A stretch of DNA of 64,000 bases from NCBI RefSeq assembly GCF_002776525.5, contig NC_045438.1, positions 145,182,095 through 145,246,094 on the forward strand, in the 5' to 3' direction. The notes below the pieces were generated by a model. That model was not told the origin of the DNA and searched no databases. It saw only the letters and a program-made list of their open reading frames with translations. Below, in pieces: positions 10,408-20,735 of this stretch. This stretch comes from Piliocolobus tephrosceles. Its lineage: Eukaryota > Chordata > Mammalia > Primates > Cercopithecidae. The stretch's first letter is position 1; each line of letters begins with the position of its first letter. Position numbers and translations under genes: made by a program.

Positions 10408-11354
10408 GCATTTGTGCCAACTTTTCCTTTTTTCTAATACAAACATTTAAACATATAGCTCTCCATCTAAGCATTAGTATAACTATATCTCACAAACTTC
10501 GATCTTGCCTTTTCTTTATTATTCAGTTTGAAATGAACAACCCTGTGATTTCTCCTTTTACCTATGAGTTATTTAAAATTGTCTGGTCAAACATTGTACT
10601 GCATTGGTAGCTTTCTAGAAATCTTTTTTTGTTGATTTCTACTTAAATTCTGTAGAAGTCAGAGAACATGCTCTGTAAGATTATAATATTTGAAAATTAT
10701 TAAGACTTATTTTATGGCCCAACATATAATTTGTCATGGCAAACATTTAACAAAGAAAAATATGTATATTCTGTAATTGGTTATAATGTTGTATAAATGT
10801 CAGTTAGGTCAAGTTGGTTGACTGCATTGTTTGACTTTTACTATTATTTATACCCTTACTGATTTTTTGTCTATAAATTACTTTTTCTTGATATTACTAA
10901 CAGAGAGTTTTTAAATCTCCACGTATGATTATAGATTTGCCTATTTTACCCTTCTTTCATTTTTTCATATATTTAAAATACTATTTTTAGTTGCATGAAC
11001 ATTTGTGATTGTTGTGGCTTTTTGATAAATCAGTCATTTAATCATTATGAACTGTTCTACTTTATCACCAATAATGCAACTTCTCTTGAAGTCTACTTGG
11101 TCTGAAAGTCATGTAACCACCTCATCTTCTTCATGCTTAGTGTGTACATTTCTTCTTTCCTCTTACTGTCACTGTGTCTGTATATTTAAAGTACTTTTAT
11201 AAAGCACTTTAAAAAGTGCTTCGTTGGTCTGGTTATTCAGTCTGATAATGTCACTCTTTTAGTTGAAATTTTAGCTTATTTCTAATGTAATTGGTAATAC
11301 AAATATATCTAGAATATATGATATATAGATCTCTGTACATAATATATCCCAAAT

Positions 11355-11488
11355 TCTCTGAAAGTACTTTGGGCTTGCCTTAGATATATTTGTAGAGATA
11401 TTTGACCATATATATACATATATACACACACACACATACATCTATTTGTATAGATATTTGACTCTCACGCCATCTCTCTCTCTCTCTC

Positions 11489-11543
<55 letters not shown>

Positions 11544-11585
11544 ACATTTGTACAAATATATCTAAGCCCAAAATACTTTCAGAGA
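11355..11585. repeat. Inverted repeat around a TC/TA microsatellite
   Basis: The arm 11355-11393 and the arm 11552-11585 are reverse complements with one substitution and a 5-base insertion (gcctt) in the left arm. The 158-bp spacer holds a short CA tract, (TC)n at about 11473-11489 and about 24 TA units at 11492-11539. A small 'ttgtacatttgtacaa' palindrome abuts the right arm. The whole block is a candidate for cruciform extrusion and instability. Confidence 0.88.
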
Positions 11586-11939
11586 GTTTTATATCTTGTG
11601 GCAGTTTCTATGGCTATAGAGCCTTGCTCCCAAATAAATATACAAATATATCTATCTATATAGATAGATAGATCAGATATCTAATTTTTTGTGTAATTTT
11701 TAATTTACACATAATTGTATATATTTATGGGACTTGGTGTGACATTTTAATGCACGAACACATTGTATAATAATCAAATCAGAATATTTCATCTCATATG
11801 TTAATCGTCTCATATTTATTATTTCTTTATGGTTAGAACATTCAAAATTCTCCCTCCTAACTATTTTGACATATACAATACAATACTATGAAGCATAATT
11901 ACCCTACTGTGCAGTAGAGGTTAGAACTTATTCCTCCTA

Positions 11940-12017
11940 TTAGGTTGCTGAAAAGTTATTGTGGTTTTTGCCATGACTTTGATTGCAAAAACTGCCATTA
12001 CTTTTGCACCTACCTAA
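11940..12017 (+). mobile_element. MADE1 mariner MITE, complete
   Basis: A 78-bp palindromic element with terminal inverted repeats 'ttaggttg' and 'cctaa', inserted at a TA in the L1 3' UTR. MADE1 hairpins are the known source of the primate miR-548 family; when transcribed this copy would fold into a similar hairpin. Expression cannot be judged from sequence. Confidence 0.93.
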
Positions 12018-12458
12018 AATATAACTTTGTATTCATTGACTGGCCTTTCCCCATCTCCCATTCCCTACTTCTTTCCCCAGTCTCTAGTAACTACTATTAA
12101 GCTGTCTACTTTTCTGAGAGCCACTATTTTAGATTCCACATATGAGTGAAATCATGTGGTATTTGTATTGCTATGCCTGGTTTTGACACACTGACTTCAT
12201 TTCCTTTTGATGTATATCCAATAGTGGGATTGATGGGTCATATGGACATTCTACTTTTAATTTGTTTAGGAACCTCCATACTGTTTTCCTTTAGGGATGT
12301 ATTAATTTATATTCCCACTAACAGTGTATAAGAGTTTCCATGTTTCCATATCCATGGCATCTTTTGTTATTTTTTGTCTTTTTGATAGCAGTCATTATAA
12401 TTGGTATGAGACAATATATCATTGTAGTTTGGAATGCATTTCTCTGATGGTTAGTGAT

Positions 12459-12747
12459 TGTATTAGTCCATTCGCATGCTGGAGAGGCCTCACAATCGTG
12501 GCAGAAGGCAAAATTAGAAGCAAAGGCACGCCTTACATGATGGCAGGCAAGACAGTGTGTGCAAGGAACTGCCTTTTATAAAACCATCAGATCTTGTGAG
12601 ACTTATTCACTATCATGAGAACAGTATGGGAAAACTCACCCCCATGATTCAATTACCTCCCACTGGATCCCTCCCATGACATTTGGGGATTATGGGAACT
12701 ACAATTCAAGATAAGATTTGGGTAGGGACACAGGCAAACCATATTGA
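12459..12747 (-). mobile_element. MaLR solo LTR, MST type, internally deleted
   Basis: Begins 'tgtattagtccatt' and ends with the reverse of 'atatggtttg', so it lies on the minus strand. It lacks about 70 bases after 'cgcatgct' compared with the copy at 50537-50895. It splits the L1 3' end, with 'gtgat'/'atgat' as a probable 5-bp target duplication, so it is younger than that L1. Confidence 0.88.
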
Positions 12748-12870
12748 TGATATTGAGCATTTTTCATATACCTGTTGGTCATTTGTGTCTTCATCTGAAA
12801 AATATCTATTCACATCTTTTGCCCATCTTAAAATTGGATTATTTGCTTTTGCTATTGAGTTATTCAGCTA

Positions 12871-13427
12871 TCTGTTGTTGTCAATACTTTACTTTCAGCA
12901 GTAGACAGATTATTTGGCTTCAGTTACAAGACGGCATGTGCAGCAGCAGCTTGAGTCACAAAGGAGAGGGGACACAACATGGGCTCCTTATCCTGACCAA
13001 TGCAGCCATGCAAACTCCTGGAAGCTCCCCAAACTGGGCTCAAGGCCCTTGCAGACTGCCATATTTTAAAGCAGCAAAGACTGAAGATGTCCACAGCATT
13101 AATGGGGGCTGCTGGATGCTGCCTGCTTACTTTTATTTCCAGAGTGTAAATTACCTTCCATTCTGTGCTGATCCTGACAGAGGAAATAGGCGGCAGTGGC
13201 TGAGTGTTTCACTGCTTTCTGTATGAGACCATCCTGAGTCTCTACATTTCAGAAGGTATTAACCACTCCCTTGCTATACTTCAGTGTTTTATTTCAAATG
13301 CTCTTGTAGAAATGTAATTTTTTATTTATTCTTTTGGTCTTTTCTTTGGAGGGTTGGGGGTTGGAGATAAGTATTAGGTACTGCTACTCATTCATTTTGC
13401 TGATGTCCTCTGATATTTAAATATCAG
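12871..13427. other. Unclassified, moderately GC-rich stretch
   Basis: It contains an open plus-strand frame that continues from the L1 (12744-13226), but no similarity to a known protein is evident and its first third is antisense L1, so I do not call a gene. It may be an unrecognised LTR fragment. Confidence 0.4.
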
Positions 13428-13552
13428 AGGCAGGCTGAGGCAGGAGAATCACCTAAACCCAGGAGGTGGAGGTTGCAGTGAGCCGAGATCATGCCATTGC
13501 ACTCCAGCCTTGACAACAAGAGCAAAACTCCATCTTGAGAAAAACAAAAAAG
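13428..13552 (+). mobile_element. Alu right-arm fragment
   Basis: 5'-truncated Alu starting at 'ggctgaggcaggagaatcac' and ending in the A-rich tail near 13552. A stretch with nothing recognised follows to 14010. Confidence 0.9.
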
Positions 13553-14010
13553 TAGTTAGTAAGGAGAAAAAAAAAATGTATAGGATGTCTTTAATTACTT
13601 CCAAGGTTTTGCCTTTTATCAGTGTAAAACAAAGTCCTAATGGCTATGTTGATGTTACCAACTTGAATCTACTGTGGTAGTCAGGGATACTAGGTTGTTC
13701 ACATTTACATGGATCAACCAGGACACACTTTTGAGACTGAGGGTTAACCCACTTTCCTTGAAACATATATACTTCCTGAATGAGAAGTGATAGCTGGAAG
13801 GAGAGTTGGAGTATTATCAGAAGTAGGGGGATGGATGTTGATGTGGCAATCATTTCTAGTACAATGTATTGTAGGTCATTATATCTTCACACATTAAAGA
13901 CGTGACAAAGAGGACGTGCACTCTCAATGCTGGAGTTGAGGAAACAAGAACATTATTGTTACTTCATGCATTAAAAACAAATATGATGGTTTTTTAATAA
14001 TAAAATGACA

Positions 14011-14079
14011 ATTAGTAAATAGAATGCTTTACTAATAAAGCATTAATAAATACAATGCTTTACTAATAAAGCATTAGTA
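14011..14079. repeat. 31-bp minisatellite, left part
   Basis: Two 31-bp units (14011-14041 and 14042-14072) of 'attagtaaatagaatgcttt' + 'actaataaagc' and the first seven bases of a third. The third unit is completed after the L1, at 20282-20312, followed by a partial fourth. The L1 therefore inserted within the array; aaagcattagta (14068-14079 and 20278-20289) is its target duplication. Confidence 0.92.
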
Positions 14080-15106
14080 GGGGGTTGGTTCCAAGATGGC
14101 CGAATAGGAACAGCTCCAGTCTATAGCTCCCAGCATGAGCAATGCAGAAGATGGGTGATTTCTGCATTTCCAACTGAGGCACTAGGTTCATCTCACTAGG
14201 GCTTGTCAGACAGTGGGTGCAGGACACTGGGTGCATCCCATGAAGCATGAACCGAAGCAGGGTGAGGCATCACCTCACCCAGGAAGCAGAAGGGGTCAGG
14301 GAATTCCCTTTCCTAGCCAAGGGAAGTTGTGACAGACGGCACCTGGAAAATCGGATCACTCCCACCCTAATACTGTGCTTTTCCAATGGTCTTAGCAAAT
14401 GGCACACCAGGAGATTAATCTGCATCTGACTCAGAGGGTCCCATGCCCCCGAAGTCTCCCTCATTACTAGCACAGGAGTCTGAGATTGAACTGCAAGATG
14501 GCAGTGAGGCTGGGGTAGGGGCCCCCACTATTGCTGAGGCTTGAGTAGGTAAACGAAGCGGCCAGGAAGCTTGAACCGGGTGGAGCCCACTGCAGTTCAA
14601 GGAGGCCTGCCTGCCTCTGTAGACTCCACCTCTGGGGGCAGGGCACAGCTGAACAAAAGGCAGCAGAAACTTCTGCAGACTTAAACATATCTGTCTGACA
14701 GCTTTGAAGAAAGTAGTGGTTCTCCCAGTATGGAGTTTGAGATCTGAGAATGGACAGACTGCTTCCTCAAGTGGGTCCCTGACCCCCAAGTAGCCTAACT
14801 GAGAGGCACCTCCCAGTAGGGGCCGACTGACACCTCGTGTGCCAGGGTGCCCCTCTGAGAGGAAGCTTCCAGAGGAACGATTGGGCAGCAACATTTGCCA
14901 TTCTGCAATATTTGCTGTTCTGCAGGCTCTGCTGCTGATACCCAGGTAAGCAGGGTCTGGAGTGGACCTCCAGCAAACTCCAGCAGACCTGCAGATGATG
15001 GTCCTGACTCTTAGAAGGAAAACTAACAAACAGAAAGGACATCCACGCCAAAACCCCATCTGTATGTCACCATCATCAAAGACCAAAGGTAGATAAAACC
15101 ACAAAG
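14080..15106 (+). promoter_or_regulatory. L1 5' UTR with internal promoter
   Basis: The region upstream of ORF1 contains the YY1 motif caagatggccg at 14092-14102, placed near the first base as in functional L1s, where it sets the transcription start. In the family this UTR drives sense transcription by RNA polymerase II and has an antisense promoter around nucleotides 400-600. Many CpGs appear as TG/CA, typical of methylated, decayed copies. Activity is not predictable here. Confidence 0.8.
14415..15104 (-). pseudogene. Antisense 229-codon frame including a start-less L1 ORF0
   Basis: The minus strand is open for 229 codons, from three bases before the ORF1 ATG back to 14415. Its last ~38 codons follow the frame of L1 ORF0, the primate-specific antisense peptide that begins at L1 nucleotide 452. 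Here nucleotide 452 falls exactly on the codon at 14529-14531, which reads ATA (Ile) rather than ATG, and the frame closes early at 14415. So ORF0 has lost its start, while the upstream sequence is open by chance or by relaxed composition. Translation of the long frame would need a transcript that starts upstream of the usual antisense promoter. I regard it as non-coding. Confidence 0.6.
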
Positions 15107-16126
15107 ATGGGGAGAAACCAGAGCAGAAAAGCTGAGCATTCTAAAAATCAGAGCGCCTCTTCTCCTCCAAAGGAATGCAGCTCCTTGCCAGCAACGGAAC
15201 AAAGCTAGACAGAGAATGACCTTGACAAGTTAAGAGAAGAAGGCTTCAGACGGTAAGAATAAACTTCTCTGAGCTAAAGGAAGATGTCTGAACCCAACGC
15301 AAAGAAGCTAAAAACCTTGAAAAAACATTAGACAAATGGCTAACTAGAATAAACAGCATAGAGAAGACCTTGAATAACCTGATGGAGAGGAAAACCATGG
15401 CATGAGAAATACATGATGCATGCACAAGCTTCAGTAGCCGATTCAAACAACTGGAAGAAAGGGTATCAGGGATTGAAGACCAAATGAATGAAATGAAGTG
15501 AGAAGAGAAGTTTAAAGAAAAAAGAGTAAAAAGAAATAAACAAAGCCTCCAAGAAATATGGGACTATGTGAAAAGACCAAATATATGTCTGATTGGTGTA
15601 CCTGAAAGTGACAGGAGAATGGAACCAAGTTGGAAAACACTCTTCAGGATATTATCCAGGAGAACTTCCCCAACCTAGTAAGTCAGGCCAACAATCAAAT
15701 TCAGGAAATACAAAGAAGCCACAAAGATACTCCTTGAGAAGAGCAACTCCAAGACACATAATTGTCAGATTCACCAAAGTTGAAATGAAGGAAAAAATGT
15801 CAAGGGCAGCCAGAGAGAAAGATCGGGTTACCCACAAAGGGAAACCCATCAGACTAACAGCAGATCTCTTGGCAGAAACTCTATAAGGCAGAAGAGAGTG
15901 GGGGCCAATATTCAACATTCTTAAAGAAAAGCATTTTCAACCCAGAATTTCATATCCAGCCAAACTAAGCTTCATAAATGAAAGAGAAATAAAATCCTTT
16001 ACAGACAAGCAAATGCTGAGAGATTTTGTCACCCCTAGGCCTGCCTTATAAGAGCTCCTGAAGGAAGCACCAAACATGGAAAGGAACAACCACTACCAGC
16101 CACTGCACAAACATACCAAATTGTAA
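15107..16126 (+). pseudogene. L1 ORF1 (RNA-binding chaperone), broken
   Basis: ATG at 15107-15109 and TAA at 16124-16126 span 1020 bases, against 1017 for a standard 338-residue ORF1p. ORF1p forms trimers through a coiled coil and coats L1 RNA. Codon 34 is TAG (15206-15208) where a Trp codon is usual, so translation would stop early. The RRM/C-terminal segment remains readable in another frame (for example PRHIIVRFTKVEMKEKM around 15750-15797), then stops at 15886. The frame changes between the coiled coil and the RRM. It lies 72 bases upstream of ORF2, the normal spacing. Confidence 0.9.
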
Positions 16127-16198
16127 AGACCTTTTCCTTTACAATTGCTAGGAAGAAACTACATTAACTAACAAGCAAAATAACCAGATAACATCATA

Positions 16199-19100
16199 AT
16201 GACAGGATCAGATTCACACATAACAATATTAACCTTAAATATAAATGGGCTACATGTTCCAATTGAAAGACACAGACTGGCAAATCAGATAAAGACTCAA
16301 GACCCATCAGTGTGCTGTATTCAGGAGACCCATTTCACGTGCAGAGACACACATAGGCTCAAATGAAAGGGATGGAGGAAGATCTACCAAGCAAATGGAA
16401 AACAAAAGAAAAGCAGGGGTTGCAATAATTAGTCTCTGAAAAAACAGACTTTAAACCAACAAAGATCAGAAGAGACAAAGAAGGGCGTTATACAATGGTA
16501 AAGGGATCAATTCAACAAGAAGAGTTAACTATCCTAAATATATATGCACCCAATACAGGAGCACCCAGATTCATAAAGCAAGTCCTTAGATACCTACAAA
16601 AAGACTTAGACTCCCACACAATAATAATGGGAGACTTTAACACCCCACTGTCAACATTAGACAGATCAATGAGGCAGAAAGTTAACTAGGATGTCCAGGA
16701 ATTGAACTCAGCTCTGTGCCAAGCAGACCTAATAGACATCTACAGAACTCTCCACCCCAAATCAACAGAATATACATTCTTCTGAGGACCACATTGTACT
16801 TATTCCAAAATTGACCACATAGTTGGAAGTAAAGCACTCCTTAGCAAATGTAAAAGAATGGAAATTATAACAAACTGTCTCAGACCAAAGTGCAATCAAA
16901 CTAGAACTCAGGATTAAGAAACTCACTCAAAACCGCTAAACTACATAAAGACTGAGCAACCTGCTCCTGAATGACTACTGGGTACATAACGAAATGAAGG
17001 CAGAAATAAAGATGTTCTTTGAAACCAATGAGAACAAAGACACAATATACCAGAATCTCTGGGACACATTTAAAGCAGTTTGTAGAGGGAAATTTATAGC
17101 ACTAAATGCCCACAAGAGCAAGCAGGAAAGATCTAAAATTGACACCCTAACATCACAGTTAAAAGAACTAGAGAAGCAAGAGCAAACACATTCAAAAGCT
17201 AGCAGAAGGCAAGAAATAACTAAGATCAGAGCAGAACTGAAGGAGATAGAGACACAAAAAAACCCTTAAAAAATCAATGAATGCAGAAGCTGGTTTTTTG
17301 AAAAGATCAACAAAATTGATAGACCACTAGCAAGAATAATAAGAAAAGAGAGAAGAATCAAATAGATGCCATAAAAAATGATAAAGGGGATATCACCACC
17401 AATCCCACAGAAATACAAACTACCATCAGAGAATACTATAAACACCTCTATGCAAATAAACTAGAACATCGAGAAGAAATGGATAAATTCCTAGACACAT
17501 ACACACTCCCAAGATTAAACCAGGAAGAACGGGCATCCCTGAATAGACCAATAACAGGCTCTGAAATTGAGGCAATAATTGGTAGCCTACCAACCAAAAA
17601 AAAAGTCCAGGACCAGACAGATTCACAGCTGAATTCTGCCAGAGGTACAAAGAGGAGCTGGTACCATTCCTTCTGAAACTATTCCAATCAATAGAAAAAG
17701 AGGGAATCCTCCCTAACTCATTTTATGAGGCCAACATAATCCTGATACCAAAGCCTGGCAGATACACACATAAAAAAGAGAATTTTAGACCAATACACCT
17801 GATGAACCTCGATGCAAAAATCCTCAATAAAATGAGGATCCAGCAGCACATCAAAAAACTTGAATCCAGCAGCACATCAAACTGAATCCAGCAGCACATC
17901 AAAAAACTTATGCACCGTGATCAAGTGGGCTTCATCCCTGGGATGCAAGGCTGGTTCAACATATGCAAATCAATAAATGTAATCCAGCATATAAACAGAA
18001 CCAAAGACAAAAACCATGTGATTATCTCAATAGATGCAGAAAAAGCCTTCAACAAAATTCAACAGCCCTTCATGCTAAAAACTCTCAATAAGTTAGGTAT
18101 TGATGGGAAGTATCTCAAAATAATAAGAGCTATTTATGAAAAACCCAGAGGCAATACCATACTGAATGGGCAAAAACTGGAAGCATTCCCTTTGAAATCT
18201 GGCACAAGACAGGGATGCCCTCTCTCACCACTCCTATTCAACATAGTGTTGGAAGTTCTGGCCAGGGCAATCAGGTAGGAGAAAGAAATAAAGAGTATTC
18301 AATTAGGAAAAGAGGAACTCAAATTGTCTCTTTTTGCAGATGATATTATTGTATATTTAGAAAACCCCTTCATCTCAGCCCAAAATCTCCTTAAACTGAT
18401 AGGCAACTTCAGCAAAGTCTCAGGATGCAAAATCAATGTGCAAAAATCAACAAGCATTCCTATAAACCAATAAGAGACGGAGTCAAATCATGAGTGAACT
18501 CCCATTCACAATTGCTTCAAAGAGAATAAAATACCCAGGAATCCAACTTACAAGAGATGTGAAGGACCTCTTCAAGGAGAACTATAAACCACTGCTCAAT
18601 GAAATAAAAAAGGACACAAACAAATGGAAGAACATTCCATGCTCATGAATAGGAAGAATCAATATCATGAAAATGGCCATACTGTCCAAGATAATGTACA
18701 GATTCAATACCATCCCCATCAAGCTACCAATGACTTTCTTCATAGAATTGGGAAAAAACTACTTTCCATTTCATATGGAACCAAAAAAGAGCCTGCATTG
18801 CCAAGACAATCCTAAGCCAAAAAAAAAAAAAAAAAAAAAGCTGGAGGCATCACGCTACCTGACTTCAAACCATACTACAAGGCTACAGTAACCAAAACAG
18901 CATGGTACTGGTACCACAACAGAAATCTAGACCAATGGAACAGAACAGAACCCTCAGAAATAATACCACCCATCTACAACCATCTGATATTTGACAAACC
19001 TGACAAAAACAAGAAATGGGGAAAGGACTCCCTATTTAATAAATAGTGTTGAGAAAACTGGCTAGCCATATGTAGAAAGTTGAAACTGGATTCCTTCCTT

Positions 19101-20066
19101 ACACCTTATACAAAAATTAATTCAAAATGGATTAAAGACTTATATGTTAGACCTAAAACCATAAAAACCCTAGAAGAAAACCTAGGCAATACCATTCAGG
19201 ACATAGGCATAGGCAAGGACTTCTTGTCTAAAACACCAAAAGCAATGGCAACGAAAGGCAAAATTGACAAATGGAATCTAATTAAACCAAAGAGCTTCTG
19301 CACAGCAAAAGAAACTACCATTAGAGTGAGCAGACTACCTACAGAATGGGAAAAAATTTTTGCAATCTACTCATCTGACAAAGGGCTAATATCCATAATC
19401 TACAAAGAACTTAAACAAATTTACAAGAAAAAAACAAACAACCCCATCTAAAAGTGGGCAAAGGATATGAATAGACACTTCTCAAAAGAAGACATTTATG
19501 CAGCCAACAGACACATGAAAAAATGCTCATCATCACTGGCCATCAGAGAAACGCAAATCAAAACCACAATGAGATACCATCTCACACACCAGTTAGAATG
19601 GTGATCATTAAAAAGTCAGGAAACAACAGGTGCTGGAGAGGATATGGAGAAATAGGAACACTTTTACACTGTTGGTGGGACTGTAAACTAGTTCAACCAT
19701 TGTGGAAGACAGTATGGCGATTCCTCAAGGATCTAGAACTAGAAATATCATTTGACCCAGCCCTCCCATTACTGGGTATATACCCAAAGGATTATACATC
19801 ATGCTGCTATATAGACAAATGAATGTTTATTGCGGTACTATTCACAATAACAAAGACTTGGAACCAACCCAAATGTCCATCAATGATAGACTGGATTAAG
19901 AAAATGTGGCACATATACACCATGGAATACTATGCAGCCATAAAAAAAGGATGAGTTCATGTCCTTTGTAGAGACACGGATGAAGCTGGAAATCATCATT
20001 CTGAGCAAACTATTGCAAGGACAGAAAACGAAACAGCGCATGTTCTCACTCATAGGTGGGAACTGA
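16199..20066 (+). pseudogene. L1 ORF2 (endonuclease-reverse transcriptase), broken
   Basis: ATG at 16199 and the terminal TGA at 20064-20066 enclose an ORF2 slightly longer than the standard 3.83 kb. ORF2p nicks DNA with an APE-like endonuclease and primes reverse transcription at the nick. Endonuclease pieces remain (LNIYAPNTGAPRFIKQVL near 16530; the GDFNTPLS motif near 16631). The RT core is open at 17910-18278 (DAEKAFNKIQ, SGTRQGCPLSPLLFN), and FADD is readable at about 18334-18345. Stops begin within the first 60 codons (TGA after the THRLK segment). Local expansions include a triplicated ~25-bp unit (about 17836-17906) and a pure A tract of about 20 bases (18819-18839) where the family has mixed A-rich sequence. 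Confidence 0.92.
17836..17906 (+). repeat. Triplicated 25-bp unit within L1 ORF2
   Basis: Three copies of 'atccagcagcacatcaaa' follow one another at about 17838, 17864 and 17885, with and without the following 'aaactt'. Normal L1 ORF2 has one. This accounts for most of the extra length of this ORF2. Confidence 0.9.
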
Positions 20067-20121
20067 ACAATGAGAACACTTGGACACAGGACGGGGAACA
20101 TCACCCACTGGGGCCTGTTGT

Positions 20122-20143
20122 GGGGTTGGGGGAGGGGGGAGGG
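20122..20143 (+). other. L1 3' UTR G-rich tract (G-quadruplex motif)
   Basis: Four G runs of 4, 5, 6 and 3 bases separated by TT, A and A. The tract is a conserved feature of L1PA 3' UTRs and fits the G-quadruplex pattern. Confidence 0.85.
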
Positions 20144-20424
20144 ATAGCATTAGGAGATACATCTAATGTAAATGACCAGTTAATGGGTGTAACACACCAA
20201 CGTGGCACATGTATACATATGTAACAAGCCTGTACATTGTGCACATGTACCCTAGAACTTGAAGTATAATTTTAAAAAAAGCATTAGTAAATAGAATGCT
20301 TTACAAATAAAGCATTAGGTTGATATGTATAAATGCCCATTTATAAGCAGTATAATTTACAGAAGATAAGTAATTGTTAACTAAAGCTACTTTGTTATAG
20401 ATTGTTATACGTGTTCCTGAATTC

Positions 20425-20721
20425 TTTTTTTTTTTTTTCTGATAGAGTCTTTCTCTATCACCCAGACTGGAGTGTAGTGGTGCAGTCTCTGCTCACTGCA
20501 ACCTCCACCTCCCAGGTTCAAGCAATTCTCCCGCCTCAGCTTCCTGAATAGCTGGGATTACAGAGGCATGCCACCAAGCCTGGCTAATTTTTGTATTTTT
20601 AGTAGAGACAGGGTTTTGCCATGTTGGCCAGGCTGGTCTCAAACTCCTGACCTCAAGTGATCTTCCCGCCTTGGCCTCCCAAAGTGCTGGGATTACAGGC
20701 GTGAGCCACTGTGCCTGGGCG
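20425..20721 (-). mobile_element. AluS, full length
   Basis: Poly-T on the left and the Alu start at the right edge. Target duplication gtgttcctgaattc (20411-20424) and gtgttcccgaattc (20722-20735), one mismatch. Confidence 0.95.
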
Positions 20722-20735
20722 GTGTTCCCGAATTC

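Larger units (their letters stand above)
9590..11300 (-). mobile_element. Old L1 (L1M-type) ORF2 fragment, antisense
   Basis: The plus strand reads as the reverse complement of L1 ORF2 from the RT domain to the endonuclease part (for example 'gtctttgtcaggttttgatattgg' near 9597 and the 'ttcattgattgctgttct' region near 10201). No frame survives. It is interrupted or rearranged near 10255-10410 by a fold-back repeat and half a MADE1. Subfamily not determined. Confidence 0.7.
11690..12870 (-). mobile_element. L1 (L1MA/L1MB-like) 3' end, antisense
   Basis: The plus strand shows the reverse complement of an L1 3' UTR (11700-11935) followed by the ORF2 C-terminal part (12030-12458), and resumes at 12748-12870 after an MST LTR insertion. 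The MADE1 at 11940-12017 is a second insertion. Typical phrases are 'catatgagtgaaatcatgtgg' and 'aatagtgggattgatgggtca'. Confidence 0.85.
14080..20280 (+). mobile_element. Full-length L1PA element, inactive
   Basis: About 6.2 kb with all L1 parts in order: 5' UTR beginning 'ggggg' with a YY1 site, ORF1, a 72-base spacer, ORF2, a 3' UTR with the G-rich tract, and a short A tail (20274-20280). It is flanked by a 12-bp target duplication. ORF1 and ORF2 both carry several stops and frameshifts and there is local tandem expansion in ORF2, so it cannot mobilise itself. The divergence from modern L1 suggests an old member of the L1PA series (inference). Confidence 0.95.

Noticed and set aside
12744..13226. 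160-codon plus-strand open frame
   Set aside because: Its first third is antisense L1 and the rest resembles no protein family; length is within chance for this composition.
14011..14079. CRISPR-like direct repeats
   Set aside because: The 31-bp units are contiguous with no spacers and the context is a primate genome.
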